From assembly GCA_963718775.1 (NCBI GenBank), contig OY970377.1:2232001-2296000 (forward strand): 64,000 bases of DNA, written 5' to 3'. The position numbers and the translations under genes are program-made. Origin of the DNA: VRUE01 sp963718775 (GTDB taxonomy: Bacteria > Actinomycetota > Thermoleophilia > Solirubrobacterales > 70-9). Shown piece by piece: positions 16,822 to 24,101 of this stretch. The notes under the pieces were generated by a model. That model ran no database searches. It was given only the letters and a program-made list of their open reading frames with translations, and was not told the origin of the DNA. Positions within the stretch are counted from its first letter, which is position 1. Each line of letters opens with the position of its first letter.

Positions 16822-17661
16822 GTGCGATCGGCGCTGGTTACGGGGGCTTCGACGGGGATCGGCAGGGCCACGGCGCTGCGTCTCGACGCCGCCGGTTGGC
16901 GGGTCTTTGCCGGAGTTCGCAAGCAGGAGGACGCGGAGTCGCTACGTTCGGAGGCGTCGGAGCGGCTGACGCCGGTGACGCTCGACGTCGCCGACGGCGA
17001 GGCGATCGCATCGGTTGCGCAGATGCTTGGCGCGGAGCTGGGTGACACGGGCCTCGACGGCCTCGTCAACAATGCTGGCATCAGCCTGCCGAGCCCGCTG
17101 GAGACCATGCCGATCGAGGACTTCCGGCGTCAGATCGACATCAACCTGACCGGGCAGGTGGCGGTCACGCAGGCGATGCTGCCCCTGGTCCGCGAGGCGC
17201 GCGGCCGGATTGTCTTCATCAGCTCGATCGGCGGCCGCATCGCCTTTCCGTTCACCGGCGCCTACCACGCCGCGAAGTTCGGGATCGAGGCGGTCGGGGA
17301 CGTCTTCAGGCGCGAGTTGCGCGGCGCTGGGATCGCGGTCTCGATCGTCGAGCCCGGCTCGATCGCCACCGACATATGGGACCGTGGCGAGCGGGCGGCG
17401 GACGAGATCACCGGGCGCTCTCCCCGTCAGGACGCTCTTTATGGAGACGCGATCGAGAAGTACAGGAAGACCGTCCGCGGGGTGGCGGACCGAGGCATCC
17501 CAGCGGAGCGGGTGGCCCGCGTCATCGAGCACGCGCTCAGCGCTCGCCGCCCCCGCACCCGCTACCTGGTTGGCATCGATGCCAAGTTCCAGGCGCGTGC
17601 CAAGTACCTCATCCCGACCCGGATCTTCGATCGCATACTTGCTCGCGCCACCGGTCTTTGA
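16822..17661 (+). CDS. SDR-family oxidoreductase
   Basis: This is a 279-aa classical SDR with TGASTGIGRA at the N-terminus, VNNAGIS near residue 89, SSIGG with catalytic Ser, and Tyr-x3-Lys as YHAAK. The C-terminal extension (RYLVGIDAKFQARAKYLIPT) resembles retinol dehydrogenase-like SDRs that handle lipophilic alcohols. GTG 16822 follows a CTGGGGA site. It is followed after 72 bp by the nitrilase-TetR operon. Confidence 0.9.
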   Translation: MRSALVTGASTGIGRATALRLDAAGWRVFAGVRKQEDAESLRSEASERLTPVTLDVADGEAIASVAQMLGAELGDTGLDGLVNNAGISLPSPLETMPIEDFRRQIDINLTGQVAVTQAMLPLVREARGRIVFISSIGGRIAFPFTGAYHAAKFGIEAVGDVFRRELRGAGIAVSIVEPGSIATDIWDRGERAADEITGRSPRQDALYGDAIEKYRKTVRGVADRGIPAERVARVIEHALSARRPRTRYLVGIDAKFQARAKYLIPTRIFDRILARATGL

Positions 17662-17686
17662 ACCCGGTTGCCGCGCTTCGTCCACC

Positions 17687-17718
17687 TATACTGAGCAAAC
17701 CGATTGACTGGTCAGTCA
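17687..17718 (+). promoter_or_regulatory. -10 box and TetR-type operator, copy 2
   Basis: TATACT (17687-17692) is a good -10 hexamer; a clear -35 is not seen. Thirteen bases downstream lies TGACTG-GT-CAGTCA (17705-17718), a perfect 6-2-6 palindrome at or just after the expected transcription start. This is the position expected for a repressor site. The next start codon is at 17734 and the TetR gene is the second cistron, so autorepression is likely. Confidence 0.6.
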
Positions 17719-17733
17719 GCCAGAAAGGGACGT

Positions 17734-18564
17734 TTGCGCGCAGCGGTTGTACAGCTCAACTCGACCAACGACAAGGCACGGAACTTCGCCGCGGCGGAGC
17801 GGCTCGTCCGCGCCGCGGCGGCCGACGGGGCCGAGCTGGTCGCGCTGCCGGAGAAGTGGAACCTGCTCGCCGGCGGTGAGGAGCTGCTGGCCGGCGCGGA
17901 GCCGCTCGACGGCCCGAGCCTGAACGCCGCTCGCGGCTGGGCGCGCGAGCTGGGCATCCATCTGCTCGCCGGCAGCATCGCCGAGCAGGGCCCCGGCGGC
18001 AAGGCCTTCAATACCTCGGTCCTGATCGGGCCCGGTGGCGACGACATCGCGATCTACCGCAAGATCCACATGTTCGACGTCAACGTCGACGGTGTCGCCT
18101 ATCGCGAGTCTGAGCACGAGGAGCCGGGCACCGAGATCGTCACCGCACGGGCCGCGAATACGACCGTTGGGCTCAGCATCTGTTACGACCTGCGCTTCCC
18201 CGAGCTCTACCGGATCCTCGCCGTGCGCGGCGCTCGTCTCATCACCGTGCCATCGGCTTTCACCCACGCCACCGGCCGCGATCACTGGGAGGTTCTCCTG
18301 CGCGCCCGGGCGATCGAGAACCAGGCCTTCGTCCTCGCCCCGAACCAGGTCGGCGAGGCGCCACCGCATTTCAGCTCCTATGGGCATGCGGCGATCGTCG
18401 ACCCGTGGGGCGCGGTGCTGGCCATGGCCCCCGACGAGGAGTGCTTCGTCGCCGCGGATCTCGACTTCGCCGCTCAGGACAGCACCCGCGAGTCGTTGCC
18501 CTCGCTCGCCAATCGCCGCCCTCAGGCCTATGTCTGGCCGCAGCTGACGGAGGCCCGCGCCTGA
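17734..18564 (+). CDS. Carbon-nitrogen hydrolase (nitrilase superfamily)
   Basis: This is a 276-aa nitrilase-superfamily amidase. The catalytic triad is visible: Glu in VALPEKWNLL (~residue 42), Lys in YRKIHMFDV (~109), and Cys in GLSICYDLRFPEL (~150). Its arrangement is that of the Nit1/omega-amidase/deaminated-glutathione amidase branch, which hydrolyses small amides. The TTG start at 17734 follows an AGAAAGGG site; the longer reading from 17704 would place the operator in the coding region. The TGA overlaps the TetR ATG by one base. Confidence 0.9.
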   Translation: MRAAVVQLNSTNDKARNFAAAERLVRAAAADGAELVALPEKWNLLAGGEELLAGAEPLDGPSLNAARGWARELGIHLLAGSIAEQGPGGKAFNTSVLIGPGGDDIAIYRKIHMFDVNVDGVAYRESEHEEPGTEIVTARAANTTVGLSICYDLRFPELYRILAVRGARLITVPSAFTHATGRDHWEVLLRARAIENQAFVLAPNQVGEAPPHFSSYGHAAIVDPWGAVLAMAPDEECFVAADLDFAAQDSTRESLPSLANRRPQAYVWPQLTEARA

Positions 18565-19166
18565 TGGCGTCCAAGGCACCGCCGATCGACAAGCGCCGTC
18601 AGATCCTCGACGCGGCGATCCGCGTCTTCGCCCGCCAGGGCTTCCACTCGACCCGCGTCTCCGACATCGCTGACGAGGCCGGCGTCGCCTACGGCCTCGT
18701 CTACCACTACTTCAAGTCCAAGGACGAGGTGCTCAACGAACTCTTCAGCGAGCGCTGGTCACTGCTGCTGACAGCGATCGAGGAGACCGACCGCGCCGGT
18801 TCCTCGCCGCGCGACAAGCTCGAAGCCGTCGCCGGCTTCATCGTCGATTCCTACCGCCACGACCCCGAGTTGATGAAGGTGATCATCGTCGAGGTCACTC
18901 GTGCTGCCAACTCGTTTGGTCGCACCCATCTGCAGGAGATCCGCCGCGCCTACGACTCGATCGCCAAGATCGTCGCCGACGGCCAGGAGGTGGGCGTCTT
19001 CCGCCGCGACATCGACCCCACCTTCGCCTCGATGTCCTTCTACGGGGCGATCGAGCAACTGCTCTCCGGCTGGATCTTCGAGGTGATCCCGGCATCCGAA
19101 ACAGACTTCGACCAGGCAAGGAGTCTTGTCGTGGCAATGATCTGCGACGGACTAGAGCTGCGATAG
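18564..19166 (+). CDS. TetR/AcrR-family regulator (FadR/YsiA-like)
   Basis: This is a 200-aa TetR protein. The HTH occupies residues ~10-55 (QILDAAIRVFARQGFHSTRV ... VAYGLVYHYFKSKDEVLNEL). The C-terminal ligand domain contains IIVEVTRAANSFGR and GAIEQLLSGWIFE, similar to acyl-CoA-responsive FadR/YsiA-type regulators. It is coupled to the nitrilase gene (ATG within TGATG). The palindromes at 17705, 2116 and 52957 are its best candidate operators. The inferred ligand class, acyl-CoA or aldehyde-derived, is not proven. Confidence 0.9.
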   Translation: MASKAPPIDKRRQILDAAIRVFARQGFHSTRVSDIADEAGVAYGLVYHYFKSKDEVLNELFSERWSLLLTAIEETDRAGSSPRDKLEAVAGFIVDSYRHDPELMKVIIVEVTRAANSFGRTHLQEIRRAYDSIAKIVADGQEVGVFRRDIDPTFASMSFYGAIEQLLSGWIFEVIPASETDFDQARSLVVAMICDGLELR

Positions 19167-19180
19167 GTAAGGTCGAAGCC

Positions 19181-19315
19181 ATGGACAACGAGATCGTCAA
19201 ACGACTTGCCTGGAGCGGTGTGCTGGCGGCGAGCAGCGCCCTCGCCAGCATCGCGGCTACTCGTCTCGCAGCCTTCATCTGGAAGCGGGTCTTCGACGAG
19301 GACCCGCCTGAGTAG
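19181..19315 (+). CDS. Small DUF4235-like membrane protein
   Basis: This is a 44-aa ORF starting MDNEIVKRLAWSGVL with one transmembrane segment (residues ~10-35, ASSALASIAATRLAAFIW) and the ending IWKRVFDEDPPE. The KR(V/I)..E.PP tail resembles DUF4235 envelope proteins. It follows TetR by 14 bp and precedes the holin-X gene by one base, in an apparent operon with it and the DUF3618 gene. Confidence 0.55.
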   Translation: MDNEIVKRLAWSGVLAASSALASIAATRLAAFIWKRVFDEDPPE

Positions 19316-19316
19316 C

Positions 19317-19754
19317 GTGCCCGACCCCTCCAGCACACCTCCGCAGGACAAGGTGGACCGCTCCGTTGGGGAGTTGGTCATCGATGTCGCCGAGAAGAGC
19401 TCGTCGCTGATCCGCGAGGAGATCGAGCTCGCCAAGACGGAGATCTCCGAGAAAGTCGGCAAGATCCTGCGCGGCTCGGTCGTCGGCCTCGCCGCCGGCA
19501 TCTTCGCCTTCCTGGCGCTGATCCTGGTCATGGAGGGGTTCGCCTGGCTGCTCGCCGAAGAGGTCTTCGACGGCAACGCCTGGCCCGGCTTCTTCGTCGA
19601 GGCGGCGCTCTTCCTGCTGGTTGCCGCCGGCGCCGGGTTCTTCGCCTACCGCTCGGTCCAGGCTGGCGCCCCGCCGATGCCCGAGCAGGCGATCGAAGAG
19701 GCGAAACTGACCAGGACGACGCTTGAATCGAGCACGAAGGCTGGTGGAGAATGA
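19317..19754 (+). CDS. Phage holin superfamily III (Actinobacterial holin-X)-like protein
   Basis: This is a 145-aa membrane protein of the Phage_holin_3_6 type: an N-terminal amphipathic helix (SVGELVIDVAEKSSSLIREE) and two transmembrane helices (GSVVGLAAGIFAFLALILVM; FVEAALFLLVAAGAGFFAYR). In actinobacteria these are chromosomal envelope proteins, not phage lysis genes. GTG 19317 is one base after the previous stop, and its stop overlaps the next ATG. Confidence 0.85.
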   Translation: MPDPSSTPPQDKVDRSVGELVIDVAEKSSSLIREEIELAKTEISEKVGKILRGSVVGLAAGIFAFLALILVMEGFAWLLAEEVFDGNAWPGFFVEAALFLLVAAGAGFFAYRSVQAGAPPMPEQAIEEAKLTRTTLESSTKAGGE

Positions 19755-20002
19755 ACGACAACCCCAAGCCCCCGCCGCTCTCGACCGCCGGTGTGCCAGG
19801 TCGGTCGGCGTCCCAGATTCGCCGCGACATCGACCTTCAGCGCCGCGATCTGGGCAGCTCGGTCGAGTTGCTCCGCGGCCGCGTCGCCGAGCTGACCGAC
19901 TGGCGCCGACAGGCCTACGAGCACCGCTCGCAGCTGATCGTCGGCGCTGCCGTCGCGGGCTTTGCCCTCGGCGGCCTGATGATGCTGCGCCGCCGTCGCT
20001 AA
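19751..20002 (+). CDS. DUF3618 protein
   Basis: This is an 83-aa protein with the DUF3618 pattern: SASQIRRDIDLQRRDLGSSV, a short helix LLRGRVAELTDWR, then a single membrane anchor (LIVGAAVAGFALGGLMML) and an Arg-rich end. It overlaps the holin-X gene by 4 bp (ATGA). The holin-X/DUF3618 pair is a recurring envelope unit in actinobacteria; its precise role is unknown. Confidence 0.85.
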   Translation: MNDNPKPPPLSTAGVPGRSASQIRRDIDLQRRDLGSSVELLRGRVAELTDWRRQAYEHRSQLIVGAAVAGFALGGLMMLRRRR

Positions 20003-20013
20003 CGTCGCAAGCG

Positions 20014-20250
20014 ATGGCTGCGGACCTGGCGGAGATCGAGCAGATGATCGCGGCGGCATTGCCCGGCGCGGAGGTCGAGGTCATCGATGAGACAGGCACC
20101 GGCGATCACCTGCGAGCAACGGTCGCCGCTGCCCAGTTCGACGGCCTTTCGAGGATCGATCAGCACCGCCTGGTCAAGGCCGCGGTCAAGGCTCGCTTCG
20201 ACGACGGCACGATCCATGCGCTCTCGGTCAAGACCGAAGTGCTCGGGTAG
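20014..20250 (+). CDS. bolA: BolA-family protein
   Basis: This is a 78-aa BolA domain. It shows AEIEQMIAAALPGAEVEVID, then DGLSRIDQHRLVKAAVKARF with the invariant His, and the C-terminal IHALSVKT. BolA proteins bind CGFS glutaredoxins and [2Fe-2S] clusters in iron homeostasis. The CGFS glutaredoxin gene begins 8 bp downstream, which strongly supports a BolA-Grx pair. Confidence 0.9.
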   Translation: MAADLAEIEQMIAAALPGAEVEVIDETGTGDHLRATVAAAQFDGLSRIDQHRLVKAAVKARFDDGTIHALSVKTEVLG

Positions 20251-20257
20251 CTAGTCT

Positions 20258-20653
20258 GTGTCCGTGGCCGACGCCGAACTGAAGCAGAAGGTCGAAGAGC
20301 TGATCGCCGCCAACCCGGTGCTGCTCTTCATGAAGGGCACTCCGGAAGCGCCGCGCTGCGGCTTCTCGATGCGGGTCGTGCAGGTGCTCGACTCGATCGA
20401 CGTCGAGTACGGCGCGATCGACGTGCTGCCGGCCTTGCAACCGCTGCGCGAAGTCACCACCGAGATCTCCGACTGGCAGACCTTCCCGCAGCTCTACGTC
20501 AACGGCGAACTGCTGGGTGGGGCCGACATCGTCGAGGAGATGCTCGACTCAGGCGAGCTGGCCGAGGCGCTCGGCGTCGAGCAGCCCGAGTCCGCGCCTG
20601 CATCCGTGCCCGCCGGTCCGCCGGCGCAGTCACCGCCTTTGCAGATCGAATAG
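20258..20653 (+). CDS. grxD: Monothiol CGFS glutaredoxin (Grx4-type)
   Basis: This is a 131-aa monothiol glutaredoxin. Motifs: LLFMKGTPEAPRCGFSMRVV with active-site CGFS (~residues 34-37), WQTFPQLYVNGELLGGADI (cis-Pro and glutathione-binding residues) and EEMLDSGELAEAL. A Pro/Ala-rich ~25-aa tail is added. These proteins carry [2Fe-2S] clusters rather than act as thiol reductases. GTG 20258 or GTG 20264 are possible starts. It is downstream of bolA and convergent with an A-type Fe-S carrier. Confidence 0.92.
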   Translation: MSVADAELKQKVEELIAANPVLLFMKGTPEAPRCGFSMRVVQVLDSIDVEYGAIDVLPALQPLREVTTEISDWQTFPQLYVNGELLGGADIVEEMLDSGELAEALGVEQPESAPASVPAGPPAQSPPLQIE

Positions 20654-20672
20654 CAGCCGTTAAACGGCTGCT
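20652..20672. terminator. Convergent-gene hairpin
   Basis: AGCAGCCGTT and AACGGCTGCT are perfect 10-bp arms around one base, spanning the stop codons of the convergent glutaredoxin and Fe-S carrier genes. There is no obvious T-run, so it may be a weak bidirectional terminator. Confidence 0.4.
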
Positions 20673-21034
20673 GCCTCTGCCGCGTCCTCTTTCACCTGGA
20701 AAGAGGATCCGCAACCGCAGGCCGCAACCACGTTCGGGTTGTTGACCTGGAAGCCCGCGCCCTGCAGGCCTTCGACGTAGTCGACCTCGGAGCCGAAGAC
20801 GAACTGCATGCTGACCTTGTCGACGACGACGGAGACGCCGTCGACCTCGAAGACATGGTCGTCGTCCTTGGGCTGGTCGAAGGCGAGCGCGTACTGGAAG
20901 CCCGAGCAGCCGCCCCCGCGGACGGCGACGCGCAGCGCCTGGCTGCCGGCCTCTTCCTGGGAGCCGAGCAGCTCGGCGATCTTGCCCGCTGCCTTGTCGG
21001 AAAGAGAGATAGCCGCTTGGGTTTCGTCAGTCAC
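20660..21034 (-). CDS. erpA: A-type Fe-S carrier (HesB/IscA/ErpA family)
   Basis: This is a 124-aa A-type carrier with the three conserved cysteines: RGGGCSGFQYALAF near residue 43 and ACGCGSSF near residue 106. SALRVAVRG-like and VDYVEGLQGAGFQVNNPN segments are the family core. It delivers Fe-S clusters to apo-proteins. GTG 21034 is the start. It is convergent with bolA-grx, placing three Fe-S trafficking genes together. ErpA versus IscA cannot be separated by sequence alone. Confidence 0.9.
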   Translation of the reverse strand: MTDETQAAISLSDKAAGKIAELLGSQEEAGSQALRVAVRGGGCSGFQYALAFDQPKDDDHVFEVDGVSVVVDKVSMQFVFGSEVDYVEGLQGAGFQVNNPNVVAACGCGSSFQVKEDAAEAAAV

Positions 21035-21196
21035 TTCACAAAGTGTAGCGGCAGGTCTGCGAGGCAGTGGGTCAGTTTGAAATCGACCTAGATCCGAGCC
21101 GTTTCTTGCTCTAGCTTCGCCCTATCCAGAAAGATCAAACGGCGGGGGCGCTGCGCTAACAGCCCCCCGCCCGACACAGGAAGAACGAGGCTTCCC

Positions 21197-21451
21197 ATGC
21201 AGGCGAATCGTATGCCGCGCAGGACGCGCGCGGACAAAGCCGTTCAGCGGGCCGTCATGGCACTCTGCCTTGCGCCCTATCCGCATTGGCGAACGATCCC
21301 CGAAGTCTCGCGGGAGATCGACCGGGGCGGTGCTGCCGCCGTCGAGCGGACCTGTGTCGATCTCGTCGGCATCGGCCTACTCGAATGCCGGGGCGTATCG
21401 ATCCGCCCGACCGTCGCCGTTGCCTATTTCGAGCGCTTGGAGCTGCCGTGA
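21197..21451 (+). CDS. Small winged-helix-like hypothetical protein
   Basis: This is an 84-aa basic protein. AVQRAVMALCLAPYPHWRTI followed by EVSREIDRGGAAAVERTCVD looks like a short winged-helix fold (three helices then a beta pair ending RPTVAVAYFERLEL). Its stop overlaps the GTG of the XRE regulator by 4 bp, so they are probably expressed together. First gene of the accessory patch. Confidence 0.6.
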   Translation: MQANRMPRRTRADKAVQRAVMALCLAPYPHWRTIPEVSREIDRGGAAAVERTCVDLVGIGLLECRGVSIRPTVAVAYFERLELP

Positions 21452-21720
21452 ACGTCGCGGCTCGTTTCGGAGCCAACCTCGCTCGCCACCGCAAGCTGGC
21501 CGACATCTCGCAGGAAGAGACTGCCGTACGCGCCTCTCTTCACCGGACGGCCGTTGGGATGGTCGAGCGTGGCGAGCGGCTGCCACGAGTCGACACAATC
21601 GCGAAGCTTGCGGCGGTGATCGAAGTCGATCCCGGCGAGCTGTTCGAGGGGATCGTCTGGGAACCAGGAACGGTGCGCCTCGGCCGCTTCGAGCTACCCG
21701 ACCAGGACGGTACGCTTTGA
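21448..21720 (+). CDS. XRE-family HTH regulator
   Basis: This is a 90-aa single-domain lambda-repressor-type HTH: FGANLARHRKLADISQEETA (helices 1-2), SLHRTAVGMVERGERLP (recognition helix) and TIAKLAAVIEVDPGELFEGI. Regulators of this size often act as antitoxin-like or island regulators. GTG 21448 overlaps the upstream gene. Confidence 0.85.
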   Translation: MNVAARFGANLARHRKLADISQEETAVRASLHRTAVGMVERGERLPRVDTIAKLAAVIEVDPGELFEGIVWEPGTVRLGRFELPDQDGTL

Positions 21721-21722
21721 AC

Positions 21723-21953
21723 GTGGCTAAGAAGTCCAAGAAGCCGGCTGACCTGAACCGCCTCGCCGCCGCCATCGTGGATGAGGCGACCGACGCGATG
21801 CCCTCGCAGCGAGAGAGCCCCGAAGCACGGGCTGGCCGTACGGGCGGCCGCAAGGGCGGTAAAGCTCGTGCGGCTCGCATGTCAACAGAGGAACGGAGCG
21901 CCGCTGCTAAAAAAGCTGCTGAGGCGCGGTGGTCTCGCCCTCGGTCGGCGTAG
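21723..21953 (+). CDS. Small basic protein with GGRKGGKARA repeat motif
   Basis: This is a 76-aa, Lys/Arg/Ala-rich protein (KKSKKPADLNRLAAAIVDEA ... TGGRKGGKARAARMSTEERS ... KKAAEARW). The same architecture recurs in many bacteria next to mobile or antitoxin-like genes; no function is established. GTG 21723 is chosen; TTG 21717 overlapping the XRE stop is also possible. Its 3' end overlaps the convergent ATPase gene by 47 bp. Confidence 0.6.
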   Translation: MAKKSKKPADLNRLAAAIVDEATDAMPSQRESPEARAGRTGGRKGGKARAARMSTEERSAAAKKAAEARWSRPRSA

Positions 21954-23115
21954 TGTCCGGTCGCTCTCGATCCTGAAACTCGCGCACCGCGTCCTCTGAG
22001 ACCAAGCCCTCCGCCACACCGCGAAGAATCACGTAAGGCTGAAAGATCGGATCCGAAAAGCGATAGAAGTAACGCTTTGGCGCACCCTCTCGGTAGAGGA
22101 CAGCTCCACGCTCAGCCTCTAGGAACTGGCTTAGGTGCCGGGAGAAGGCCGGAATGTTCAGTTGTCGGCCAGCCACTACTCGCAGCGGCTCACGTATCGA
22201 CCCAGCCGTGAAAAAGCCAAGGGCGTTCTTCGGGGCGAGCGCGCAAGCCAAAAGGACATGCTCAAAGAGCGCGTCCTTGTGGGCACTTCTTGTGGCCCGC
22301 TGATATGCGTCATCAATCGTGTGACCCGCAACCGCCTTCGGGATCGCCGCCTTGACGTCTCCGAGGGTGATCTCCTCGCGGTCGTTTTGAACGACGCGCT
22401 GGCCAGCGTGAAGGCCAAGCAAGTGGGTGTAATGCGGCAGGCCCTCCGACAACCCTGTTATCTCATCGGCGGCATCTGCTCGTATGGCCAGCTTTGCTTT
22501 GGCGCAGCCGGCCGCCAGGGCTTGCCCTAGCTCCGCCCGAGACATTCGGGGCATTTCAACTTGGGCTAGAGCACGCGCGATTGACTGGTGCTCCCCGATC
22601 AGATCCCCGATTGAAGTAGCGACGCCGACCAGAACAACGGTCGACTCAACAGCATGGTCTGAGAGCGTCTTAATCGTGTCCGCGATCAGGGTGAGTGCCA
22701 TGTCGTCTTCGAGACGATCTAGCTCGTCGATGACGATCAGGGCGGGGAGGTCTAGCTGCTCAAGCTCGCGTCGGATCGAATCGGGCTGTACTTCGTAATC
22801 AGGAAGATCGATATCCAGCTCCAACAAGATTCGCCTCCAGAGGGAAGCGAAGGAATCATCGGTGCTGCAATCGACTATGGCGGCCTGAAATGTCGGGAGG
22901 TCGTCGGCGCCAAAGAACTCCCGCAAGACATTGGCTAGCGAGGTCTTTCCAACTCCGCGCTCGCCGTAGAGGGCGACGTGGCGGCCCCGCTGTGCCGCGG
23001 ATGAAGCCACCTCCATAATCTGCTCTGAACGCCCTGCGAGCATGTCCAGTCGGTTGACTGGAGCACTCGGCGTGAATGCTTGAGCAACCCGGGCTACCCG
23101 TCGGATCTTCGCCAT
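21907..23115 (-). CDS. AAA-type ATPase, Orc1/Cdc6- or ExeA-like
   Basis: This is a ~402-aa ATPase. Walker A GERGVGKTSLAN lies near residue 50 and Walker B LPALIVIDELD near 127; a sensor-1-like VVLVGVATSIGDL follows. The C-terminal ~130 aa contain a winged-helix-like segment (IPAFSRHLSQFLEAERGAVL ... FYRFSDPIFQPYVIL). Similar ATPases occur in mobile islands and as DNA-binding regulators. ATG 23115 is chosen; TTG 23127 extends it by four codons. It is divergent from the transposase across a region with two 10-bp direct repeats. Confidence 0.75.
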   Translation of the reverse strand: MAKIRRVARVAQAFTPSAPVNRLDMLAGRSEQIMEVASSAAQRGRHVALYGERGVGKTSLANVLREFFGADDLPTFQAAIVDCSTDDSFASLWRRILLELDIDLPDYEVQPDSIRRELEQLDLPALIVIDELDRLEDDMALTLIADTIKTLSDHAVESTVVLVGVATSIGDLIGEHQSIARALAQVEMPRMSRAELGQALAAGCAKAKLAIRADAADEITGLSEGLPHYTHLLGLHAGQRVVQNDREEITLGDVKAAIPKAVAGHTIDDAYQRATRSAHKDALFEHVLLACALAPKNALGFFTAGSIREPLRVVAGRQLNIPAFSRHLSQFLEAERGAVLYREGAPKRYFYRFSDPIFQPYVILRGVAEGLVSEDAVREFQDRERPDTTPTEGETTAPQQLF

Positions 23116-23138
23116 TTCGTCTGTCAAGTTCTCACCCT

Positions 23139-23169
23139 AGTTCGTATAATACCAGGGTCAGTTCGTATA
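23139..23169. promoter_or_regulatory. Two 10-bp direct repeats at 21-bp spacing with -10 box
   Basis: AGTTCGTATA occurs at 23139-23148 and 23160-23169, exactly two helical turns apart, in the divergent region between the ATPase and the transposase. A perfect TATAAT (23145-23150) overlaps the first copy. The pattern suits a dimeric or cooperative DNA-binding protein. Confidence 0.45.
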
Positions 23170-23225
23170 GACCGGAGACATTCGCCGGCATTTCGCCGTC
23201 TTTTCCGTCCGAACGCTTACGCATA

Positions 23226-24068
23226 ATGGTCAGTATGAACAGGCTGTCCACTGAGAAGCGCGCCCAGATCATCGGCTGCTTGGTCGAGGGCAACAGCATC
23301 CGCGCCACGGTGCGGATGACCGGGGCAGCGAAGAACACGATCACCAAACTGCTTGTCGATCTCGGGGAAGCCTGTGCCGAGTATCAGGACGGCGTGCTGG
23401 TCGATCTTCGCTGCACGGTCATCGAGTGCGACGAGATCTGGGCCTATTGCTACTCAAAGCAGAAGAACGTGCCAGAGGAGTTCAAAGGCACCTATGGCTA
23501 CGGCGATGTCTGGACCTTCACGGCGATCTGCGCCGATACCAAGCTGGTCCCCTCTTGGCTGGTCGGAGAGCGCACGTCTGACGACGCCGAAGTCTTCTTG
23601 ACCGACCTCGCGAGCCGGATGGCGGGCCGCATCCAGCTATCGACGGATGGGCACCGGGTATACGAAGGGACGGTTGGGCCGGCCTTCCGGCATCAAGTTG
23701 ATTGGGCGCAGATCCAGAAGATCTACGCGTCGGGGGGCGAGGTAGGCAAATACAGCCCAGCGGTTTGCACCGAGACGAAGCGCATCCCGCTTAAGGGCGA
23801 CCCCGACCCGGACCGGATCTCAACCAGCTACGTCGAGCGGCAGAACCTGACGATGCGGATGGGGATGCGCCGCTTCACGCGACTGACGAATGGCTTCTCG
23901 AAGAAGGTCGAGAACCTGGCGCACGCCGTCAGCCTGCACTACATGCACTACAACTTTGCCCGGCCCCATCAGTCGCTCAAGGAGCGCTATCCGCGCACCC
24001 CGGCGATGGCTGCTGGGGCGGCCGATCACATCTGGTCGCTGGAGGAGATTGCGGGGCTGCTGGATTGA
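23226..24068 (+). CDS. IS1-like DDE transposase
   Basis: This is a 280-aa transposase-like protein. The N-terminus is an HTH (KRAQIIGCLVEGNSIRATVR), followed by an RNase-H-like domain with Asp in VIECDEIWAYC (~residue 68), Asp in LSTDGHRVYEG (~139) and Glu in TSYVERQNLTMRMGM (~200); ARPHQSLKERYP is typical of the IS1 group. ATG 23235 is an alternative start. I see no convincing terminal inverted repeats, so it may be a solitary, domesticated or decayed element. Confidence 0.85.
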   Translation: MVSMNRLSTEKRAQIIGCLVEGNSIRATVRMTGAAKNTITKLLVDLGEACAEYQDGVLVDLRCTVIECDEIWAYCYSKQKNVPEEFKGTYGYGDVWTFTAICADTKLVPSWLVGERTSDDAEVFLTDLASRMAGRIQLSTDGHRVYEGTVGPAFRHQVDWAQIQKIYASGGEVGKYSPAVCTETKRIPLKGDPDPDRISTSYVERQNLTMRMGMRRFTRLTNGFSKKVENLAHAVSLHYMHYNFARPHQSLKERYPRTPAMAAGAADHIWSLEEIAGLLD

Positions 24069-24101
24069 TTTGCCCGTCCAGGCGGCCCCGCCGCGCTGCG
24101 G

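Noticed and set aside
19317..19754. Prophage holin as evidence for a phage remnant
   Set aside because: Holin-X-type proteins next to DUF3618 are common chromosomal envelope genes in actinobacteria, and no other phage genes are nearby.
21130..21180. GC-rich stem (GGCGGGGGC / GCCCCCCGCC) before the accessory patch as a possible attachment site
   Set aside because: No second copy found at the other edge of the patch near 25.4 kb and no adjacent tRNA or integrase; left as an unassigned hairpin.
23226..24068. A complete IS1-type insertion sequence
   Set aside because: The transposase is convincing but I could not find terminal inverted repeats or a target duplication, so only the gene is annotated.
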